64,000 nucleotides of DNA from Halotalea alkalilenta DSM 17697. Lineage in GTDB: Bacteria; Pseudomonadota; Gammaproteobacteria; Pseudomonadales; Halomonadaceae. A model generated the notes under the pieces. It saw nothing but the letters and a program-made list of their open reading frames with translations. It was not told the DNA's origin and made no database searches. Made by a program: the position numbers and the translations under genes. Shown piece by piece: positions 16,020 to 25,785 of this stretch (within the stretch, counting starts at the first letter, position 1; each line of letters begins with the position of its first letter). The stretch spans positions 61,144 to 125,143 of the forward strand of contig NZ_JHYY01000026.1 in NCBI RefSeq assembly GCF_000621205.1, read 5' to 3'.

Positions 16020-16475
16020 ATGGCCGACAGGAACCAGGAATTACGCAAGGCCGGCCTAAAGGTCACCTTGCCGCGCGTGAAGATTCTGCAAATTCTCGAG
16101 GCGACTCGAGAAGAGGATCTCCACATGAGCGCGGAAGACGTCTATCGCTCTCTGCTTGAGGCGGGCGAGGATGTCGGCCTCGCCACAGTCTATCGCGTGT
16201 TGACTCAGTTCGAGGCTGCGGGGCTCGTCGTGCGTCACAATTTCGACGGTGGTCACGCGGTATTCGAGCTTTCCCAGGAAGATCATCACGACCATATGCT
16301 TTGCCTGGAGACGGGAGAGGTGATCGAGTTCTTCGATCACGACATCGAGCGTCGCCAGCGTGAGCTCGCCGAGGAGCGGGGCTATGAGCTCGTCGATCAT
16401 GCCTTGGTGCTGTACGTGCGTCCGAAGGGCTCGAAAGCCACTCGTCAGGATGGCGTTTCACGCCGAGGCGGCTGA
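16020..16475 (+). CDS. fur: Ferric uptake regulator Fur
   Basis: 151 aa from MADRNQELRKAGLKVTLPR. The N-terminal winged helix (MSAEDVYRSLLEAGEDVGLATVYR) is followed by the metal-binding dimerisation region (HHDHMLCLETGEVIEF). Only one cysteine is seen in the place where E. coli Fur has CxxC, as in Pseudomonas Fur. It represses iron-uptake genes when Fe(II) is bound. It shares a 74-base intergenic region with divergent bamE and ends at a strong bidirectional terminator. Confidence 0.96.
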   Translation: MADRNQELRKAGLKVTLPRVKILQILEATREEDLHMSAEDVYRSLLEAGEDVGLATVYRVLTQFEAAGLVVRHNFDGGHAVFELSQEDHHDHMLCLETGEVIEFFDHDIERRQRELAEERGYELVDHALVLYVRPKGSKATRQDGVSRRGG

Positions 16476-16497
16476 GTCCGCTTCGTAGTGTTCGATG

Positions 16498-16528
16498 AAA
16501 CCGCCGCTTCCTCGGAAGCGGCGGTTTT
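16498..16528. terminator. Bidirectional terminator between fur and recN
   Basis: AAACCGCCGCTTCC-TC-GGAAGCGGCGGTTTT, a perfect inverted repeat with T-runs in both directions. It lies between the convergent ends of fur and recN. Confidence 0.9.
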
Positions 16529-16607
16529 CGTTGGGCCGTTCGTCACCTGTCAACGGGGCGGTGAGCAGGGCGCGTGAAGATTCAGGCTCATCGCCCGGCA
16601 TCGCTGC

Positions 16608-18287
16608 TCAGTGCTGAGCCGCGTGCTGCCCGGCGCTGAGCATCTCGTGGGCGTGAGCGAGGGTGCGCTCGGAGAGATGGACGCCGCCCAGCATCCGGGC
16701 CAGCTCCCGGATGCGCCCGCTCTCGTCGAGAAGCGCCATCTGAGTCAGAGTGGATTCGTCGGTGGCCTGCTTCTCGATATGCAGGTGCTGGTGTCCCTGT
16801 GCGGCCACCTGTGGCAGATGGGTGACGCAGAGAATCTGGGCATCACGCTCGCCGAGCCCGCGCAGGAGCTGGCCGACGATTTCCGCGGTGGCGCCCGATA
16901 TGCCGACGTCGACTTCGTCGAAGACCAGCGTGGGAATGGTGCTGTGGCGTGCGGCCACCACTTGGATGGCAAGGCTGATGCGGGAGAGTTCACCGCCGGA
17001 AGCGATCTTGTTGAGCGCTCGGGGAGGCTGTCCGGGGTTCGCGCTGATTCGAAACTGGACCTGATCGATGCCTTCCGGCTGGGCGCTATCGCGAGGTGAG
17101 ACCGCCACTTCGAAGCGAGCCTTTTCCATGCCGAGGAAGGCGAGCTGTGCCTGGATCTGTTCGCCGAGCTCGCACGCCTTGCGCTGACGGATATCGGAGA
17201 TCCGCTGGGCGAGGGTGCGCCACTCGTCACGCAGCTGCCGGGTCTTCAGGGCCAGCGCTTCAAGGTCGTCGTCACCGACCTCGAGCTGGGCCAGTTCGTC
17301 CGCCAGGCGGCGATGCAGTTCGACCACTTCGTCCGGCATCACATGGTGCTTGCGGGCGATGCGGTGGACGTCGCCGAGCCGGCTGTCGACCTCGGCGAGC
17401 CGGGCGGGATCGAGCTCGGTGGCATCGACGAAACGGTTGAGCTCGCGGCCGGCCTCTTCGATCTGGATGCTGGCCTCCTCGAGCAGCGATAGCGCCGCGG
17501 CCAGCGCCCCGCGATCGCTGCCCGGCAGTTCGGCGAGGCCGCTGCGCGCCCTCAAAAGGCGCGCAAGAGCGCCTTCTTCATCATCCTCGCAGCAGCGTAG
17601 CGCCAGCTGCGCCTCGCTGAGCGACTGCTCCGCATGGGCTAGGGACGTCTGCTCTTCCTCCAGGCGTTCCAGCTCGCCTTCGCCGAGTCCGAGGGTGTCG
17701 AGCTCCTCGACCTGGTAGCGCAGCAGCTGGCGCCGGGCCTGGATCTCGTCGCCGCTCTCCTGGGCCTGCCTGAGCCGTTTGCGCAGCAGCGACCAGTCGC
17801 GGTGCATCCCGCGCAGCTCGTCGACTTCGGCTGTGATCCCGGCGTATTCGTCGAGCAGTCGCTGGTGCTGCTGTTCTCGCAGCAGCGACTGATGCGCGTG
17901 CTGGGCGTGGATATCGATCAGCCTCTCTCCGAGGGCCTTGAGGTCGGCGATCGTGCAGGGGGAGCCGTTGATCCAGGCCTTGGTGCGCCCGCCGCTCGAA
18001 ATCACCCTGCGCAGCAGGCAGTCGTCGCTGCCGAGCTCCCGCGCCTCCAGCCACTCCCGGGCCTCGGGCAGCCGGGAAATATCGAAGCGAGCGGAGAGCT
18101 CGGCGCGTTCGGTACCGTGACGTACGCTGCCCGCGTCCGCGCGCTCGCCGAGACACAGCGATAGCGCATCGAGCAGGATCGATTTGCCCGCGCCGGTCTC
18201 TCCGGTGATCGCGGTCATGCCGCGATGGAAGTCGAGTTCGAGTCGATCGACGATGGCATAGTCGCGGATCGTGAGCTGGGTCAGCAT
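16608..18287 (-). CDS. recN: DNA repair protein RecN
   Basis: 559 aa, normal length. It is an SMC-like ATPase with Walker A GETGAGKS near residue 30, a long coiled coil in the middle (about 155-370), the ABC signature region near LNKIASGGELSRISLA, and Walker B TLVFDEVDVGISG. It acts in double-strand break repair with RecA. Two LexA-like boxes lie upstream, consistent with the SOS control known for recN. It is divergent from grpE and convergent with fur. Confidence 0.97.
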   Translation of the reverse strand: MLTQLTIRDYAIVDRLELDFHRGMTAITGETGAGKSILLDALSLCLGERADAGSVRHGTERAELSARFDISRLPEAREWLEARELGSDDCLLRRVISSGGRTKAWINGSPCTIADLKALGERLIDIHAQHAHQSLLREQQHQRLLDEYAGITAEVDELRGMHRDWSLLRKRLRQAQESGDEIQARRQLLRYQVEELDTLGLGEGELERLEEEQTSLAHAEQSLSEAQLALRCCEDDEEGALARLLRARSGLAELPGSDRGALAAALSLLEEASIQIEEAGRELNRFVDATELDPARLAEVDSRLGDVHRIARKHHVMPDEVVELHRRLADELAQLEVGDDDLEALALKTRQLRDEWRTLAQRISDIRQRKACELGEQIQAQLAFLGMEKARFEVAVSPRDSAQPEGIDQVQFRISANPGQPPRALNKIASGGELSRISLAIQVVAARHSTIPTLVFDEVDVGISGATAEIVGQLLRGLGERDAQILCVTHLPQVAAQGHQHLHIEKQATDESTLTQMALLDESGRIRELARMLGGVHLSERTLAHAHEMLSAGQHAAQH

Positions 18288-18338
18288 GGACGCTCCTCCT
18301 GATCACATGGTGCGTCGCCTTGGCGACATCTTGGTTTC

Positions 18339-18395
18339 ATGTGCATGCGTACAGTCATTGGCGATGTTACACCCCGGCGGTGTCGATTCATACAG
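18339..18395 (-). promoter_or_regulatory. Two LexA-like boxes upstream of recN
   Basis: Read leftward: CTGTATGAATCGACAC (18395-18380) and CTGTACGCATGCACAT (18354-18339). Each matches CTGT-N8-ACAG at seven of eight core bases. recN usually has multiple SOS boxes, so these are plausible LexA sites 50-110 bases upstream of the start. Confidence 0.5.
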
Positions 18396-18417
18396 TCCTC
18401 TCCGTGCGCTTTGGCGG

Positions 18418-18446
18418 CTTGAGATCGACACCCACCAACCCCATGT
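18418..18446 (+). promoter_or_regulatory. Sigma32 heat-shock promoter of grpE
   Basis: CTTGAGA, 14-bp spacer, CCCCATGT: nearly the sigma32 consensus (CTTGAAA/CCCCATNT). It lies about 120 bases upstream of the grpE start. Confidence 0.8.
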
Positions 18447-18566
18447 TTGAGTCCATCGAACGAACGGCTGAGCGGAAAGGAAGTTCGACACCCCTTCAAT
18501 CAGCCTGCTTGGTGCGCGCGCCGAGCGGCCTCGATCATCAACGAGATTGCGTCAGGAGTAGTGAAG

Positions 18567-19199
18567 ATGGCCCGTGATCCACAGAATCCGCAGCAAGTCG
18601 ACGAAGAACTCGCCCGCGCCGAGCGCGATGCCGAGCCGCAGCCGCTGGAGATCGACGAGACGCTCGATCCCGGTCTGTCGGTCGAGGACGAGCTGAGCGT
18701 GGAAGACCAGGCGGTCGGCGGTAGCGACGAGCTCGATCAGCTCACTGCCCGCGTCGAGGAGCTCGAAGCCGAACTCGCAGGTGCCCGTGACCAGGCGCTG
18801 CGCGCCGCTGCGGAGGCGCAGAACGCCCGCCGCCGTGCCGACCAGGAAGTCGACAAGGCGCGTAAGTTCGCGCTCGAGAAGTTCGTCGGCAGCCTGCTGC
18901 CGGTAGTCGATAGCCTCGACAAGGCGCTCGAGAGCCTGCAGGACGAATCGGTCGCCGAGGTGCATCGGGAGGGGGTGAGGATGACGCGCGACATGCAGCT
19001 CGACGCACTGCGCAAGGCCGGTGTCTCGGTGCTCGACCCCCAGGGCGAGCCTTTCGATCCGCAGTATCACGAGGCGATGGCGATGGTGCCGAATCCCGCG
19101 GTGGATCCGAATACCGTGATCGAAGTGCTGCAGAAAGGCTACCTGCTCAACGATCGTCTGGTGCGCCCGGCGATGGTCGTGGTCAGCAAGGCACCCTGA
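18567..19199 (+). CDS. grpE: Nucleotide exchange factor GrpE
   Basis: 210 aa from MARDPQNPQQ, preceded by AGGAG. The N-terminal 65 residues are acidic and disordered, followed by the long dimer helix (LDQLTARVEELEAELAGARDQ). The C-terminal beta wing carries the GrpE hallmark FDPQYHEAMAMVPNP. It releases ADP from DnaK. It heads the grpE-dnaK-dnaJ cluster under a sigma32 promoter. Confidence 0.96.
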   Translation: MARDPQNPQQVDEELARAERDAEPQPLEIDETLDPGLSVEDELSVEDQAVGGSDELDQLTARVEELEAELAGARDQALRAAAEAQNARRRADQEVDKARKFALEKFVGSLLPVVDSLDKALESLQDESVAEVHREGVRMTRDMQLDALRKAGVSVLDPQGEPFDPQYHEAMAMVPNPAVDPNTVIEVLQKGYLLNDRLVRPAMVVVSKAP

Positions 19200-19216
19200 G
19201 GAATCGCAGCACTACC

Positions 19217-19244
19217 CTTGAAAGCCCGCGCGGCGCCCTTATAT
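19217..19244 (+). promoter_or_regulatory. Sigma32 promoter of dnaK
   Basis: CTTGAAA (perfect -35 element), 12-bp spacer, CCCTTATAT. It lies 140 bases upstream of the dnaK ATG, leaving a long leader. Confidence 0.75.
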
Positions 19245-19383
19245 AGCCAAGCAACAAGGTGGTGTGACACGGCAAGGTAGAAGGTTCGTCACTGCCGAAT
19301 ATCACGCAAAGACGTTCGCGCAATCATCAATTGAATGGTCAGCGGTTAGCCGCCGCAAAGCTCAAAGACTCGAGGTGAATCTA

Positions 19384-21315
19384 ATGGGACGTATCATCGG
19401 TATCGACCTGGGCACCACCAACTCTTGCGTCGCGGTGCTCGACGGTGACAAGACGCGCGTGATCGAAAACGCTGAAGGTGGTCGTACCACTCCTTCGATC
19501 ATCGCTTATACCGACGATGGCGAGACGCTGGTAGGCCAGGCCGCCAAGCGTCAGGCGGTGACCAATCCGACCAACACCCTCTACGCGGTCAAGCGCCTGA
19601 TCGGTCGCAAATTCAGCGATGATGTGGTGCAGAAAGACATCAAAATGGTGCCCTACAAGATCGTCGAGGCCGATAACGGCGACGCTTGGGTGCAGGTCAA
19701 GGACAAAAAGATGGCGCCGCCGCAGATCAGCGCCGAAGTCCTGAAGAAAATGAAGAAGACCGCCGAGGACTACCTCGGTGAAACGGTTACCGAAGCCGTC
19801 ATCACGGTGCCGGCCTACTTCAACGACTCCCAGCGCCAGGCGACCAAGGATGCCGGGCGCATCGCCGGGCTCGACGTCAAACGGATCATCAACGAGCCGA
19901 CCGCCGCGGCGCTGGCCTATGGCATGGACAAGGCGCGTGGTGACAAGACCATCGCGGTCTACGACCTCGGTGGTGGTACCTTCGACATCTCGATCATCGA
20001 GGTCGCGGACGTCGACGGCGAGACCCAGTTCGAAGTGCTCGCGACCAACGGGGACACCTTCCTCGGTGGCGAAGACTTCGACATCAAGCTGATCGACTAT
20101 CTGGTCAGCCAGTTCAAGGCCGACAGTGGTATCGATCTGTCCGGCGACTCGCTGGCGATGCAGCGCCTCAAAGAAGCAGCGGAAAAGGCCAAGATCGAGC
20201 TGTCGAGCGCGCAGCAGACCGACGTCAACCTGCCCTACATCACCGCCGACCAGACCGGGCCCAAGCACCTCAACGTCAAGGTCTCCCGGGCCAAGCTCGA
20301 GTCGCTGGTCGAGGATCTGGTGCAGCGTTCGCTGGCACCGTGTAAGACGGCGCTGGCCGATGCCGGCCTTTCGGCTTCCGAAATCGACGATGTGATCCTG
20401 GTCGGTGGCCAGACCCGCATGCCGATGGTGCAGCAGAAGGTCGCTGAGTTCTTCGGCAAGGAAGCGCGCAAGGACGTCAACCCGGATGAAGCGGTAGCGA
20501 TGGGGGCGGCGATCCAGGGCGGTGTGCTCGGTGGCGACGTCAAGGACGTCCTGCTGCTCGACGTCACCCCGCTGACGCTGGGTATCGAGACGATGGGCGG
20601 GGTGATGACCGCTCTGATCGAGAAGAACACCACCATCCCGACCAAGAAGACCCAGACCTTCTCCACCGCCGAGGACAACCAGACGGCCGTGACCATCCAC
20701 GTGCTGCAGGGTGAGCGCAAGCAGGCTGCGCAGAACAAGTCGCTGGGTCGTTTCGATCTTTCCGACATTCCGCCGGCACCGCGCGGCATGCCGCAGATCG
20801 AGGTGGCGTTCGACATCGACGCTAACGGCATCCTCAATGTGTCGGCCAAGGACAAGGCGACCAACAAGGAGCAGTCCATCGTGATCAAGGCCTCTGGCGG
20901 CCTCTCCGAAGAGGAGATCGATCAGATGGTTCGCGACGCCGAGGCTCACCAGGCCGAGGACAAGAAGTTCGAGGAGCTGGTACAGCTGCGCAACCAGGCC
21001 GACGGCATGATCCATGCCACTCGCAAGACGCTCGAAGAGGCGGGTGACAAGGCCGAGGCAGGTGAGAAAGAGCGGATCGAGACGGCGATCAAGGATCTCG
21101 AGGAAGCGCTGAAAGGCGACGACAAGGATGCGATCCAGGCCAAGCTCGATACCCTCACCGAGGCTTCCGGCGCGCTGGCTCAGAAGCTCTACGCCGAGCA
21201 GGCCCAGCAGGGCGGTGAGTCCGCTGGCACCGATCAGGCTCAGCAGGGCGGCAAGAAAGAAGACGATGTCGTCGACGCTGAGTACGAAGAGGTCAAGGAC
21301 GACAAGAAACAGTAA
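19384..21315 (+). CDS. dnaK: Chaperone DnaK (Hsp70)
   Basis: 643 aa from [15 protein letters not shown]; an in-frame upstream extension of 40 codons is rejected because family members start here and GAGGTG precedes this ATG. The ATPase domain runs to about residue 385 (phosphate loops IDLGTTNS and DLGGGTFD), the linker [10 protein letters not shown] leads into the substrate-binding domain, and the tail ends in [17 protein letters not shown] with the conserved EEV-like motif. It refolds proteins with DnaJ and GrpE. Confidence 0.98.
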   Translation: MGRIIGIDLGTTNSCVAVLDGDKTRVIENAEGGRTTPSIIAYTDDGETLVGQAAKRQAVTNPTNTLYAVKRLIGRKFSDDVVQKDIKMVPYKIVEADNGDAWVQVKDKKMAPPQISAEVLKKMKKTAEDYLGETVTEAVITVPAYFNDSQRQATKDAGRIAGLDVKRIINEPTAAALAYGMDKARGDKTIAVYDLGGGTFDISIIEVADVDGETQFEVLATNGDTFLGGEDFDIKLIDYLVSQFKADSGIDLSGDSLAMQRLKEAAEKAKIELSSAQQTDVNLPYITADQTGPKHLNVKVSRAKLESLVEDLVQRSLAPCKTALADAGLSASEIDDVILVGGQTRMPMVQQKVAEFFGKEARKDVNPDEAVAMGAAIQGGVLGGDVKDVLLLDVTPLTLGIETMGGVMTALIEKNTTIPTKKTQTFSTAEDNQTAVTIHVLQGERKQAAQNKSLGRFDLSDIPPAPRGMPQIEVAFDIDANGILNVSAKDKATNKEQSIVIKASGGLSEEEIDQMVRDAEAHQAEDKKFEELVQLRNQADGMIHATRKTLEEAGDKAEAGEKERIETAIKDLEEALKGDDKDAIQAKLDTLTEASGALAQKLYAEQAQQGGESAGTDQAQQGGKKEDDVVDAEYEEVKDDKKQ

Positions 21316-21352
21316 GGAGCGAAGGCGGTCTCGCCGCTCAGCTTCGAGCGAT

Positions 21353-21378
21353 GGCGCGGAAGCCCCTGCTTCCGCGCC
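21353..21378 (+). terminator. Hairpin between dnaK and dnaJ
   Basis: GGCGCGGAAG-N6-CTTCCGCGCC followed by GTTTC. The 10-bp stem has a weak T-tract, so it may be a partial terminator or an mRNA-stabilising structure that lowers dnaJ expression relative to dnaK. Confidence 0.5.
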
Positions 21379-21534
21379 GTTTCGCGTGATGCAGCCATGG
21401 ATGGTGCACTTCTTGCAACTATTGGCGAGCGCTGCATCGCCCTGAACGAACCTGACTGACTCTCATGGCTCTTGTGAGGTGCTCACCGAGCTTGCGCACG
21501 AGGCCTAGGCGGCTATCTGGAGGCCGATAGACCC

Positions 21535-22680
21535 ATGTCGAAACGTGACTATTACGAAGTACTCGGTGTCGATCGATCCACCGATCAGAAAGAGATCAAG
21601 AAAGCCTATCGTCGCTTGGCGCAGAAATATCATCCCGACCGCAATCCGGACGATGACAGCGCCGCAGCCAAGTTCCGCGAGGTATCCGAAGCCTACGAAG
21701 TGCTCTCGGACCAAGAAAAGCGCGCCGCCTACGACCAGTTCGGCCATGCCGGTGTCGATGGTCAGGCAGGCGGATTCGGGGCAGGTGGCTTTGGCGCCGG
21801 CGCGGGCGGCTTCAGCGATATCTTCGGCGATGTGTTCGGCGATATCTTCGGCGCAGGTGGGCGCGGGCGTGGTCCCAACTCCGCCGCGCGTGGCTCGGAT
21901 CTGCGCTACAACCTCGAGATCGAGCTCGAAGAGGCGGTCGCTGGCACCAGCGTCGACATTCGCATTCCAAGGCTCGCCGAGTGCGGCCATTGCCATGGCG
22001 ACGGCGCCGAGCCGGGTACCAAGAAGCGTAGCTGTCCGACCTGCAACGGCATGGGGCAGGTGCGCATGCAGCAGGGCTTCTTCGCCGTGCAGCAGACCTG
22101 CCCGTCCTGCCACGGTCGCGGTGAGGTGGTCGAGACGCCTTGCGTGCAGTGCCACGGCGAAGGCCGGGTGCGTGAGACTCGAACCCTGTCAGTGAAGATT
22201 CCGGCCGGTGTCGACAGCGGTGATCGAATCAGGCTCAACGGCGAGGGTGAAGGTGGCGTCAATGGCGGTCCCTCTGGCGATCTCTACGTCCAGATAGCGA
22301 TCAAGCCACACCCGATCTTCGAGCGTGATGGGCGCGATCTCTACTGCGAGGTACCGATCAACTTCGTCGATGCCACCTTGGGTGGCGAGCTCGAGGTACC
22401 GACTCTGGAAGGTCGGGTCAAGCTCAAGATCCCGCCGGAGACCCAGACCGGCAAGCAGTTCCGGCTTCGCGGCAAGGGTGTCAAGCCGGTGCGCGGTGGC
22501 GTGCCGGGGGACCTGATGTGCAAGGTCGTGCTAGAGACCCCGGTGAATCTCAACGAGAGCCAGAAGGAGCTGCTGCGTGCTTTCCAGGAGAGCCTCGACG
22601 GTACCGGCACCAAGCATTCTCCCCGTAAGAGCGGATGGTTCGACGGGGTGAAGAAGTTCTTCGAGGACATGCGTCCCTGA
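21535..22680 (+). CDS. dnaJ: Chaperone DnaJ (Hsp40)
   Basis: 381 aa. The J domain with YHPDRNPDD (HPD motif near residue 33) is followed by a Gly/Phe-rich linker ([19 protein letters not shown]), four CxxCxGxG zinc motifs ([32 protein letters not shown]), and the C-terminal substrate domains. It stimulates DnaK ATPase. It lies 219 bases after dnaK with its own ribosome site GGAGG, and is followed by a strong terminator. Confidence 0.98.
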   Translation: MSKRDYYEVLGVDRSTDQKEIKKAYRRLAQKYHPDRNPDDDSAAAKFREVSEAYEVLSDQEKRAAYDQFGHAGVDGQAGGFGAGGFGAGAGGFSDIFGDVFGDIFGAGGRGRGPNSAARGSDLRYNLEIELEEAVAGTSVDIRIPRLAECGHCHGDGAEPGTKKRSCPTCNGMGQVRMQQGFFAVQQTCPSCHGRGEVVETPCVQCHGEGRVRETRTLSVKIPAGVDSGDRIRLNGEGEGGVNGGPSGDLYVQIAIKPHPIFERDGRDLYCEVPINFVDATLGGELEVPTLEGRVKLKIPPETQTGKQFRLRGKGVKPVRGGVPGDLMCKVVLETPVNLNESQKELLRAFQESLDGTGTKHSPRKSGWFDGVKKFFEDMRP

Positions 22681-22697
22681 GCGTCACGCCAACTGAA

Positions 22698-22753
22698 AAA
22701 GCCCCGGCTCTGAACTGCCCCCCAGAAGTTGGTCAGTTCAGAGCCGGGGCTTT
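22698..22753. terminator. Bidirectional terminator after dnaJ
   Basis: AAAGCCCCGGCTCTGAACTG and its reverse complement flank a 16-base loop. The 20-bp perfect stem lies between the convergent dnaJ and a small lipoprotein gene. Confidence 0.9.
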
Positions 22754-22796
22754 GTCATTCTATCGCCGTCCCTTTCGTTCAGAGCGGGCTGCCCGT

Positions 22797-22967
22797 TCAG
22801 GGCGAGCTGGTCTCAGCGCTGTCGACGGTGGACGGCGTGGTTTGTGCCGGCGTATTGCCGGTTTGTGAGGTTGGGGAGTCATCGATCGTTGACTCGCTCT
22901 GGCTGGCGCAGCCGGCGAGGACGACGAAACCGAGCGCGGCGAAGGCAAGGGAGAGAGGCTTCATCAT
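22797..22967 (-). CDS. Small predicted lipoprotein
   Basis: 56 codons. A signal peptide MKPLSLAFAALGFVVLAGC ends in a lipobox (LAGC). The mature part is a short Ser/Thr/Pro/Gln-rich tail without structure (ASQSESTIDDSPTSQTGN and on). GGAG precedes two adjacent ATGs, either of which can serve as start. No function can be assigned; small entericidin- or LptM-like lipoproteins look similar. The dnaJ terminator follows, and upstream is an esterase-like lipoprotein gene in the same direction, about 100 bases away. Confidence 0.65.
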   Translation of the reverse strand: MMKPLSLAFAALGFVVLAGCASQSESTIDDSPTSQTGNTPAQTTPSTVDSAETSSP

Positions 22968-23067
22968 TAGGACTCCATTCCTGAGATTGAAAGGTGACGA
23001 TTGGCGTCATCACTTCGTCTTATGCAGGTCTCAGGTATAGAAATGATTTTTCCAGGATGCAAACCGT

Positions 23068-24030
23068 TTATCGCTGCGCGCTCGCTACAGGAACCTCCAC
23101 GCAGCTCAGCAAGCTGCTCTGGATGGGCAGGTAGTTGTTGTCGCTGGCCATCAGGTAGCGGTGGTCGCCGATCAGGGTGAGCCCCTCGAAATTGTCCAGT
23201 CGCCAGCCTTGGTCGCTGGCAAAGCGAGCCAGGGTCTCGACGTGCGCTTCTCCATTGGCTTCGAGTGTCACTTTGCGCAGTGAAATCACTAGCGGATGGA
23301 ACGGCTTGAAGGCACGCTCGAGTGTCAGCAAGCCATCGTCGAGCGGCGCCATCGCGGTAAGTCCACTGCCTGCGGCCTCGGCAAGCCGGTAGCGCCATTC
23401 ATTGCCATGCAGGTCGAACAGGCGGGTCTCGCCGCGGGGTAGATCGCGTGGCGAGAACTCCAACCCCGCAATGACCCCCAGGCGCGGATGGATGGTCATC
23501 GCCTCGAGGCTGCCGTTATTGCGTGCGCTGCGCGCCCCCTCGGGGCGAATCGGGTCGTCGAGGGGCATGCCGAGGCGCTTGGGAGCGAGCGAAAAGCGCT
23601 GGATGCGATGGTCGCGCTCGAAGCCTACCAGCAGCGTCTTCGTTCCGTCCGCTGCGATGCTCAAGGCCATCGATTCACTGTCCGATTTGGGCATCCTGAG
23701 CTGCTCGCCATGGGCATCGAGCAGGGCGAAGCTTTCGAGCAGCTCGAGCCTGACCAGCCGGGCGTCATCGAAAACAGGTCTGGCGGTGAATACCCGTGCG
23801 CGATCGGCAAGCATGTAGAGCACGTCGTCGGTAGCATCATAGGCCAGCGCGGAGATGCCGCCGAGAGCGGTGCCGTCGGGCATTCTGCCAGGCAGCTTGA
23901 GGGTGCCGCAGAGCCCGACGCCTGCCGCGTTGCCGCCTCCCTCCGGGCCGCCGAGCATGAATGGGCCGGTCGGGGCGCAGGCGGCGAGACCTAGGGCCAC
24001 GATCAAATGGTAGAGAGCGAGAGCGCGCAT
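23068..24030 (-). CDS. Esterase-like activity of phytase family lipoprotein
   Basis: 320 aa. A signal peptide ends in the lipobox LGLAAC (Cys18), so it should be a lipid-anchored periplasmic protein. The body resembles the esterase-like-of-phytase family (PF13449): GGISALAYDATDDVLYMLADRA, then SESMALSIAADGTKTLLVGFERDHRI and WRLDNFEGLTLIGDHRYLMASDNNY, the last being the family hallmark. A beta-propeller fold is expected. The substrate is unknown. Confidence 0.8.
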   Translation of the reverse strand: MRALALYHLIVALGLAACAPTGPFMLGGPEGGGNAAGVGLCGTLKLPGRMPDGTALGGISALAYDATDDVLYMLADRARVFTARPVFDDARLVRLELLESFALLDAHGEQLRMPKSDSESMALSIAADGTKTLLVGFERDHRIQRFSLAPKRLGMPLDDPIRPEGARSARNNGSLEAMTIHPRLGVIAGLEFSPRDLPRGETRLFDLHGNEWRYRLAEAAGSGLTAMAPLDDGLLTLERAFKPFHPLVISLRKVTLEANGEAHVETLARFASDQGWRLDNFEGLTLIGDHRYLMASDNNYLPIQSSLLSCVEVPVASAQR

Positions 24031-24113
24031 GGAATACCGGTCGGCTTGAATGGCCCTGCGATGCTACTTCAGTCCGTGCGGGCTGTCGCCCGAGCGGTTA
24101 ACCTTGGATGTGA

Positions 24114-24995
<882 letters not shown>

Positions 24996-25008
24996 ATCCG
25001 GAGGGGCG

Positions 25009-25137
25009 ATGCGTTGGATGCTCCATCTGCTCGATGCCTGGGTGCGCCTTGCACCTCATTTGGCGCACCTGGCTCTCCAGGCCATGCATAGTTCACCGCT
25101 GACTTCGCAGGCTGCGCGCATGGGCGAGGTATCCTGA
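25009..25137 (+). CDS. Possible 42-aa small protein between dapB and a GNAT gene
   Basis: An ATG just after GGAGGGG opens a 42-codon frame, Leu/Ala/His/Met-rich (MRWMLHLLDAWVRLAPHLAH at the start), ending one base before the ATG of the acetyltransferase. The neat fit and the strong ribosome site suggest translation, but no family is recognised and it could be a leader that couples translation of the next gene. Confidence 0.35.
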   Translation: MRWMLHLLDAWVRLAPHLAHLALQAMHSSPLTSQAARMGEVS

Positions 25138-25138
25138 C

Positions 25139-25684
25139 ATGAGCCGACTGCCGCGACGTATCGAGAGCCCTCGGCTGTGGCTACGCCAGCTCGAGATCAC
25201 CGATGCAGAGTCGTTGCATGCCGAGCTTGAGCGCTCTCGTGCGCATCTGGCGCCTTGGCTCGACTGGGTGAGAAAAGGTACTTCCCTGGGCGAGCGGGAG
25301 GCTTTCTGCCGCCATGCGCGCGATCTCTACGCTTGCGAGCGCAGTCTGACGGTCGGGCTGTGGCGAAAGGGTGATGAGCGGTTGGTCGGGGTGATGGACG
25401 CGCGCGACATCGATTGGAGTATTCCGAGTGCTGAAGTAGGCTATTGGGGGGCTGGTGAGAGCCAGGGAAAGGGGTATCTCAGCGAAGCGCTGCGCGCGCT
25501 CGCCAGCTGTTTGATCGAAGAGCTTCGCTTCGAGCGCCTGTGGCTCAGCTGCGATGCGCGAAATCTCGCCAGCCAAAGGGTGGCCGAGCGGTCGGGTTTC
25601 GAGCTCGAGGGGCGGCTGCGCCGACACCGTCGGAACGCTGACGGGAAGCTTGGCGATACGCTGCTCTACGCCCGGCTGCACTGA
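25139..25684 (+). CDS. GNAT-family N-acetyltransferase (RimJ/RimL type)
   Basis: 181 aa. RimJ/RimL-like start (PRRIESPRLWLRQLEITDAESLHAEL) and the acetyl-CoA-binding segment EVGYWGAGESQGKGYLSEALRAL with the family Q/R-x-x-G-x-G pattern. The end has VAERSGFELEGRLRRHRRNADGK, as in ribosomal-protein or antibiotic acetyltransferases of this group. The substrate is unknown. It probably shares transcription with dapB. Confidence 0.85.
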   Translation: MSRLPRRIESPRLWLRQLEITDAESLHAELERSRAHLAPWLDWVRKGTSLGEREAFCRHARDLYACERSLTVGLWRKGDERLVGVMDARDIDWSIPSAEVGYWGAGESQGKGYLSEALRALASCLIEELRFERLWLSCDARNLASQRVAERSGFELEGRLRRHRRNADGKLGDTLLYARLH

Positions 25685-25785
25685 GCAAGCCGTCGCTCGA
25701 TAGGGCATCCGGATTCGAGGGAAAGTCCCGACTCTGCGCGGCCAGTGCCCAGTCGTCATCGTTTCAGGGAGAGTCGAACGTTCCC

